A stretch of 64,000 nucleotides of DNA from Tuctoria greenei (Eukaryota > Streptophyta > Magnoliopsida > Poales > Poaceae), in contig JAYESD010000005.1 of NCBI GenBank assembly GCA_036927565.1, forward strand, positions 99,789,872 through 99,853,871, given 5' to 3'. Positions within the stretch are counted from its first letter, which is position 1; the number at the start of each line of letters is the position of its first letter. A program made the translations under genes and the position numbers. Below the pieces are notes generated by a model. It was not told the DNA's origin and ran no database searches. It saw only the letters and a list, made by a program, of their open reading frames with translations. Shown piece after piece: positions 57,311 through 64,000 of this stretch.

Positions 57311-59788
57311 GGTCTTCATTGAGTACTTGGACAAATTTCATTGATGACATTATGATCTACTCGAGAAGCAAGGAGGAACATGAGGAACACTTGAGGGTCA
57401 CGTTGCAGAAATTGAGGGAGCGTCACTTGTATGCCGAGTCCAACAAGTGCAAGTTTTGGTTGAAAGAGGTGTCATTTTTGGGGCATATCATCTCCGGAGG
57501 AGGAGTATCGCTTGATCCAGGAAAAGTGAGATATGTGCTGAATGGGAGCCACAGCAAAATATAAAGTAAATAAGGAGTGTCCTTGGGATGGCTGGATATT
57601 ATCGTAGGTTCAACAACGACTTTTCCAAAATAGCCAAACCAATGACATAACTGTTAATAAAGGGGAAAGCATTCCAATGGACTCAAGCTTGTCAAAAAAG
57701 TTTTGAGGAGCTGAAGAAAAGGTTAAATACAGCCCCAACCTTGATATTGCCAGATGTGAGAAAAGTTTTGATATTTATTGTGATGCATCAAGACAAGGAC
57801 TTGGATGTGTGCTCATGCAACAAGGTCAAGTGGTTGCATATGCATCGAGACAATTGAAGAAACATGAGTAGAATTATCCTACACATGATTTGGAACTTTC
57901 AGCCGTGGTACACGCATTGAAGATTTGAAGACATTATATTCTTTGTCATATGTGTGAAATTTATACGGATCATAAGAGTCTCAAGTATATTTTCACACAA
58001 ACGGACCTGAATTTGAGGCAACGAAGATTGTTGGAGCTTATCAAGGATTATGATGTGGGAATCAACTATCATCCAAGAAAGGCTAATGTAGTTGGCTGAT
58101 GCTTTGAGTCGGAAGGGATTAAGTCATCAGCTCATGGTTCAAGAGTTGCCACCCGAGTTATGTAAGGAGTTTGAACGGTTGAATCTCGGATTTGTGAATG
58201 ATATGGGGACAATGGAGTTAAATCTAACCTTGGAGCAAGAAATTCGGGAAGGTCAAGCAAATGATGAGGAAATCAAATAAATCAAGGAAAGGACCCAAGA
58301 GGGAGAGAATTCAGATTTGATGAGGATGACCATAGTACCTTATGGCTTGAAAAAAGGATTGTCGTGCCTAATGTGAAGCATATTCGGGAGACGATATTAA
58401 AGGAGGCGCGCGACTCGCCTTACTCAATTCATCACAATTGTACGAAGATGTACAAGGACTTGAAGACATGTTATTGGTGGGCTAGGATGAAAAAGGACAT
58501 AACTGAAAATGTAGCATTGTGTGATGTGTGCCAACGAGTGAAGGAAGAACATCAAAGACCAGATGGACTATTACAACCATTAAAGATTCCAGAATGGAAG
58601 TGGGAACAAATTGGTATGGACTTTATAGTTGGTTTACCGCGTACCTAGTCTGGTTATGACTCAATTTGGGTAATTGTCGATTGTTTTACCAAGTCAGCTC
58701 ACTTTATTCCTGTCAAGACTACATACACCACCGCTAAGCTGGCAGAGTTGTATATGGAACACATTGTGTGTCGACATGGAGTCGCGAAGAAAATAGTGTT
58801 GGATAGTGGTTCTCAATTTACCTCTAGGTTTTGACAAAAATTGCATAAAACATTGGAAACAAGGTTGAATTTCAGCTCAACATATCACCCTCAAACGGAT
58901 GGTCAGACGGAGAGGACTAATCAGATTTTAGAGGATATGTTAAGGGCTTTTTCTTTAAAGCATGGAAAAAGTTGGGACGAGAGCTTGCCATAAGCAAAAT
59001 TTTCATACAACAACAGTTACCAAGCAAGCTTGAAAATGTCACCCTATGAAGCACTTTATGGGAGGAAGTGTAGGAGACCTTTGTTCTGGAATGAGGCATG
59101 AGAAAATCAAGTATTTGGACCTGATATGTTGCAAGAAGCTGAAAAACAAGTCCATATTATTTGTGAAAACTTGAGGGCAGCTCAATCAAGGCAAAAATGC
59201 TATGCGGGCAATAGGAGAAGGAAACTAGCCTTTGAAGTGGGAGATCTTGTTTACCTCAAAGTGTCACCAATGAGAGGTCATAAGAGGTTTAACATAAGAG
59301 GCAAGATAGCACCTCGATACATTGGGCCATTCATGATTTTGGACAAACAAGGAGAAGTAGCATTTAATTTTGAGATGCCACCTCATCTTTCGGATGTGCA
59401 TGATGTGTTTCATGTTTCCCAGCTCAAGAAGTGCTCGAGAGTACTAGAAAAATAAGTGCCATTGGAAGATTTCGAGGAAGAGGCAGATTTGACTTATGCC
59501 GAGCAACCGATCAAAATCTTGCAAACCAAGGAGAGGGTCACAAGGAACAAGATTGTTAGATGGTCTAAAGTGCAATGGAAGCATCACACAGAATCATAGG
59601 CAACTTTGGAGTTTGAGGATGATCTCAGGAAGTATTTTACCTATCTCTTCTCTTCCACGTCGAATCTCGAGGTTGAGATTCATTTTAAGAGGGGTAGGTT
59701 TGTAACACCTTCATTTTCATGCATCATGAACTGCATCCATCATTATACATGTTTAACATTAGTCCACATAAAAAGGAACAAGTTTTAA
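57258..59788 (+). pseudogene. pol: Element B pol: partial RT, RNase H, integrase, chromodomain
   Basis: The first half of RT is missing: DNA equal to F's 28830-28015 (about 0.8 kb) is deleted, joining protease to TGTCCTTTGGATTGACC. The RT remnant has FIDDIMIYS. RNase H (about 57770-58260) shows YCDASRQGLGCVLMQQ and is frameshifted. Integrase has CTKMYKDLKTCYWWARM and CDVCQRVK (58364-58648), MDFIVGLPRT, then stops, and YHPQTDGQTERTNQILEDM near 58884. The chromodomain (about 59490-59640) has PIKILQTKERVTRN, VQWKHHTES, a TAG and a degraded ATLEFEDDL. The last frame runs past the purine tract into the LTR, as in F. Non-functional. Confidence 0.88.
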
Positions 59789-62256
59789 TTGAACTTAGAG
59801 TAAAACCGCATTCAAAAGTTTTGAGAAGTGCGGACTCGTCCGGTTTTGGTGCGGACTAGTCTGATTTCTCTCTGACCTCGCTCGAACATGTCCATTTAGT
59901 GAGGACTATTATGGTTTTTTCCTCTGTACATTTTTGGACTTGTACGGACCGTAGCGGACTAGTCCGGTATCCCAATTCCTTGAAAATTTTGCCAAGTCCT
60001 TGGACTTGTCCGATGTCCATCGGACTTGTTCTTTTTACCTCTGACTAAAATCAGACTTGCACGATTTTGCCCAGACTTGTCTGTTTCTCCTCTGACCAAG
60101 TTTCGACTTGTCTGATATAGTACAAACTTGTCCATTTTCACCTTGTCAATATTCGGACTAGTCCTGCCCTTTTTGGACATGTCCGATCTTCTGTTCCATG
60201 ACTTATTTTCGTGTTCTACCTTATGTGGGCCTAAGGACATCGTGTCTAACTCTTTTTGGAGCCCATTGTGGACCCCACACCGGCCTCCACCCTCCCCAAA
60301 CTCGAAATCCTTCAAACCCTAGCCCTCGAACCTTATATAAACAACCCCACCCCTTGACTTTGCATCCTTTTGCCCCAATTGAAAGTCGAGAAACCTTAGT
60401 TCGTGGAGAGCCACCACCAAGGAGGTATAAGGAGATTCCTAGCAAGAGGAAGGAGAGGAGGAAATGAAAGAGGATCAAGATCTCCATCAAGTTTTTGTTC
60501 TTCATCAACAATCCATCATCAAGTTCCTTCATCAACCCTAGACCATCAAGATCCAAGTGTTGCCTCCAAAGCCCTTGATTCATTGGAGTTCTAAAAACAT
60601 GGTATACCTTCTACTTCCTTTTTCTCACATGAATTCAACCCCGTTTCTCCAAATTCACGTCGATCTAGAAAACCCTAGTTCGCTATTCCTGTGACGGACG
60701 GACTAGTCCGGTCCCAAGCGAACTAGCCCAATTTTGTTGTATGTTTCCCGCTGAATTAAATCAAAGGATCGAATCAATTCCAAACCTGTCCAAACTCATT
60801 AAAAACTATTATAACTTGATAGTAAACATCATTAACAACTCATTAACTGGTTTTTCTTCGCATTTGCATTAATCATGCATGTCATGACATATTGAGTAAT
60901 ATATGTGCCCTTATTGATTGTGATTTTTGTCTTGTATGTTATTGCGCGGTTTAGACCTATTTTCGCTAGAGAGTGTCGCGGAGGACCACCAGTATCAGGA
61001 ATTTGAAGACTTTAATCCCAACCAAACCCAAGAGCGAGGCAAGTGTCTTTGAAAATATTGTTCCTGTTTCAACGATAAATGTTTTGTTTTGAAAACTGCA
61101 TGCTTGTGTCAATTTGATGGGAATTCCTATGATAGGAAGTTTACTAGCTTTGTTTAACTACACTTGTCACCTGGAATACATGGTAGAGAGTCGGGAAGGG
61201 CTTTTTATCATTTTGCTTCACTTAATTGATTAGGATGGGAAAACAACTATACTACTTAATTATGCATGAATGAGAATTTGGTTATATGAACTGGTCAATA
61301 TAATATGGCCATGGGTGATCTAAGCAAGTTTGGTATGCGGATGGATTGGATGTTATGGTGGTTGCTTGCTTTAGATATAAGGACCGGTTCATGCAAGAAT
61401 AAGCCAGGATAACAGTGCCAGGCCAAGCATGAGTGCGGCATAGCTGATTAATTAGGGTATTACTAGTATTGCATGGATCATTTGGCGCACCAGGGAAGGG
61501 GAGTTGGATTGGGTTTGCAGTTGAGGCGGGACTCCTTGGGATCTGAATGGCACAAGAGGGGTCCATTGGTTGAAGATGTGCTCAGCTGGAGACATCGCCA
61601 CCGATGAAACTTCAGTGGGTCCGTACATGCTAGTAGTCCCTTTGTAAAGGCTATTTTGTGATCTCTTGGCCATACACCTATGGTAGTGTTTTGGCATAAT
61701 GGAGGTTTTCTTTAGTTGCCGATGGGTGATAAAATCACAAACACGTGGGTAAAGTGGTACAAACTCTGCAGAGTATTAAAACTATCATGATAGTCGTGCT
61801 ACCGGTTAAGAGCGCATGGATGACCTACATGATAAGAGGGAAACTTGGGACTTGGGATGGTTGGTACTGGTTATGGGGTGGTATTACGGTTTATGGCAAT
61901 GGATATGGATATGGTCAATGGTAATGAGAAATCTGGAATATGGATGATGGTAATGAATCATGGGTTGGTACTATGATAACTACATGGTTTATGATGGGTT
62001 TACTTCACATACATATAATATATTGCTTTTCAAATGTTTTAATGTACTTTTCAACACTTAGCCTTTATTATATTCATCATTTGAATCAGCTATACGTCAT
62101 ACTTTTTCACACTTGTTGAGTACGACATGCACTCACCCTTGCAATTCTCCCACCAACAGTTGCATGTCAGATTTTGGAGTATAACGATGATAATGCGGAG
62201 TTCTAGGCCGTGTCTGCCGTTAGCTTTGCCTATGGTGTTGTTTGGAGCTGCACTAC
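59701..62256 (+). repeat. 3' LTR of element B (interrupted by G)
   Basis: TGTAACACC follows TTTTAAGAGGGGTAGGTT. U3 carries about 16 decayed CGGACTAGTCCG-type sites at 59830-60190. TATATAA is at 60334-60340. A site pair lies downstream of it at 60694-60730. The R/U5 region runs to 62256, where G starts. Confidence 0.92.
60334..60340 (+). promoter_or_regulatory. TATA box of B's 3' LTR
   Basis: CCTTATATAAACAACCCC, conserved as TATATA in both F LTRs. Confidence 0.8.
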
Positions 62257-63824
62257 TGAAAGTACATCTAGGCATCCCTTGTGGGTTTTGGTTGATTTAT
62301 GACAAACAAATGAGATCCTAACAAAATTGTTGAGATGAGCGCAAGTTTTAATGAAATTATGAAGAAAGCGCAAAAAGAAAGTAGAATGAGGAATCTATAT
62401 GGAAAAGAGCACAAGAGGTGAATAGAATACTTTGTTTGTATGGAGTGTGTTGGAATCACCTTCCATATGGAAAAGAGCACAAGAGCTCAAGCAAAAGAAA
62501 TCACCCTCACTGCACAAAATTTCTCAAGTCTGGACTAGTCCGATATTCACCAGACTAGTCCGATATCTATCTAACTGTGATCGGACTAGTCCCCCCTAGT
62601 GCGGACTAGTCCTCAGCACTTCACATCTGCACAAAAATGGACAAGTCCGATATCACCACGGACTAGTACAATATCTTTCTGACTAAAAACGGACAAGTCC
62701 GCTCCAGTACAGACTTTTCCTTATGACCTCACACTTTACACAGACACCAGACAAGTCCGATATCACCACGAACTAGTCCGAAAACTCTATGACTAAAATC
62801 AGACAAGTCCTCCAAGTGCGGACTTTTCCTCAATTCTACATTAGGTTCACCAAACCGGACTAGCCCGATATGTGCCGGACTAGTCTGAACACCTCCAGAG
62901 ACCAAATCAGACTAGTCCGCTAATTTCTGGGCAAGTCCGATAATACGGAACACTTAGGGTTTCCCACACGTCGCACACCAGACTAGTCCAGAGTCCACCA
63001 CGGACTAGTTCAAACATCGCAAACCTTAACGGTAACTTTTGGAAACCCTAGTATAAATATAGGTGTACGGCCCTACAACAATGACTCTCGACCCCCTGCA
63101 CCATCACACCTTCCAAGAGCCCAAAACACACATCTCTCCACACCTTCTAACCCTAAAAAGATCAAATCTTTGAGGATTAGCATTGATCAAAAGGAGAGAC
63201 TTGTTCCATACGATCTTGAGCTATTGGGTTTGAATCTCTCGCACAATCTTGTTGTTTATTGCATATCTTTCGAGTGTGTTTGGTGGTGTTCTTCATTGTA
63301 AATCTTGGGGAACCCTAAACTTGTGAGAAGGCCCCTTGAACACGGTTATTTGCCCCCTTCGTGATTAGTGGAACAGAATCAACCTCCATGGCGATTCGAC
63401 GAGGGTAAGGTTGGTGAAGACTCGATCCTCCGTGGAATCCTCAACGCGAATGTAGATTTCCTCCGTGGAATCTAACAACGGGATAAAATCTTGTGTTGCA
63501 TACTTTTGTTCTTATTGTTTATCATATTCTAGGGTTTACTCAATCTTGGATAACTTACGTTAAAACATTGAAATCAAAGTTAATTTGTGCCATAAATAGT
63601 TTTATTGTCATGATACATCCAAATTACAACTTACTTTCCGCTGCATAGAGTACTTGACGTGAATTCTTCGATCAAACTTGATCGTTCTAGTCTGCACACA
63701 CCGAACTAGTCCGCACCATACCTGACTAGTCTGATTTCTCTGTATTTGATCAAGTTGTTAAGTGTTTCAGGATCCGACGAAAGTTCAAAAAGCCTGCTCA
63801 CGCCCCCCTCTAGGTCACATTTAA
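62257..63824 (+). repeat. 5' LTR of element G with palindrome array
   Basis: Starts TGAAAGTACATCTAGG; the end is CATTTA where C and D have CATTCA. The array is at 62527-63010, TATAAATA at 63052-63059, and the U5 pair at 63692-63733. It is diverged from C/D (roughly 75-80 percent by eye) but keeps the array and its spacer words. Confidence 0.9.
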
Positions 63825-63826
63825 TT

Positions 63827-63838
63827 GGTATCGGAGCA
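63827..63838 (+). other. Primer binding site of element G (one mismatch)
   Basis: TGGTATCGGAGC; A to G at position 8. Confidence 0.8.
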
Positions 63839-63875
63839 AGACTCTTCAAAAGAGACTCACCGCTCGAAGAGAAGA

Positions 63876-64000
63876 TGTCAGACATTAAGGATGTACACAA
63901 GGACTTCAACCAAGAGAAGGGTGACGATGAAAAGACTCAGAAGCTAGAGAAGCTCCTCGACGCCATCCAAGACTACGAGGGTGATGATGAGGAGATGCTA
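63876..64000 (+). CDS. gag: Element G gag, N-terminus, cut by the window end
   Basis: The ATG at 63876 opens MSDIKDVHKDFNQEKG and stays open for 41 complete codons to the window edge. It matches the acidic N-terminus of C's gag (LEKLLDAIQDYEGDDEE against LEAIQDFEDDDEE). Integrity beyond 64000 is unknown. Confidence 0.8.

Larger units (their letters stand above)
8866..62256 (+). mobile_element. Element B: Ty3/gypsy chromovirus, Tekay/Del-like, outermost host of the nest
   Basis: Visible parts are the right piece of the 5' LTR (8866-9686), primer site, gag (9961-11092), then after F's insertion the end of gag, protease, RT remnant, RNase H, integrase and chromodomain (57086-59700), and the 3' LTR (59701-62256), itself cut by G. 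Protease-RT-RNase H-integrase order with a C-terminal chromodomain defines a Ty3/gypsy chromovirus. The gag frame reads on across the F insertion with only the 5-bp duplication repeated, which proves that the two halves are one element. Confidence 0.92.
62257..64000 (+). mobile_element. Element G: Ty1/copia retrotransposon of the C/D group, 5' end only
   Basis: Inserted in B's 3' LTR at 62256/62257; the preceding ACTAC is the expected duplication, but its partner is off-window. LTR, primer site and the first 42 codons of gag are visible. Confidence 0.92.

Noticed and set aside
60403..60594. Short frame after the TATA box of the gypsy LTR (ending LDSLEF)
   Set aside because: The F copies carry frame-changing indels in this stretch, so a constrained leader peptide is not supported.
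1..64000. tRNA genes suggested by TGGTATCAGAGC sequences
   Set aside because: These are primer binding sites (12-16 bases) adjoining LTR ends, not full tRNA genes.

Overview
The window is wholly intergenic plant DNA built from LTR retrotransposons. I see no host gene, rRNA, tRNA, CRISPR array or bacterial-type gene. The initiator-tRNA-Met type primer sites, the Ty1/copia families with long LTRs and the chromodomain Ty3/gypsy family of Tekay/Del type point to a large plant genome, most likely a grass. The species cannot be named from this sequence.

Layout. Seven elements are nested and most junctions can be placed to the base. Gypsy element B (+) is the outer host (8866-62256; its left end is off-window). 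Copia element A (+, 1-8865) sits in B's 5' LTR. Gypsy element F (-, 11093-57080, same family as B) sits in B's gag with target duplication CTCCA. Copia element C (+, 13429-24985, duplication CCACT) sits in F's 3' LTR. Copia element D (+, 30687-54538, duplication GCAAG) sits in F's 5' LTR. Copia element E (+, 33892-45992, duplication AGAGG) sits in D's gag. Copia element G (+, 62257 to beyond the window) sits in B's 3' LTR. The deepest nest is B > F > D > E. E is the youngest datable copy: its LTRs differ at about 30 of 1364 sites.

Genes. Every gag-pol is recognisable but broken by stops, frameshifts or lost catalytic residues. E and C are the best preserved and both keep the RT YVDD box. C, D and E also carry a third, sense-strand reading frame (ORF3) between pol and the 3' LTR. 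The ORF3 proteins of the C/D and E families share at least one clear motif block. A has no visible ORF3.

The unusual part. Each copia family carries dense arrays of its own short, largely palindromic word: CGGACTAGTCCG / CGGACAAGTCCG in C, D and G; CGGATCATCCGATG / CATCGGT in E; GGTCCGAC / AGCTCCGG in A. The arrays lie in U3. In C, D and E they occur again immediately upstream of ORF3, where E also has a TATA-like box. In C and D they occur a third time inside the coding linker between gag and protease, where they encode RTSP-like repeats. The unrelated gypsy LTRs of B and F carry the same word as C/D/G, including a similar spacer. I propose, as inference, that the arrays are family-specific recognition sites for an element-encoded factor, with ORF3 the leading candidate, analogous in layout to the VANC anti-silencing proteins of VANDAL transposons, and that the gypsy family has acquired the same sites. 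A second new observation is an inverted repeat that encloses the polypurine tract and the 3' LTR start in all three copia families.
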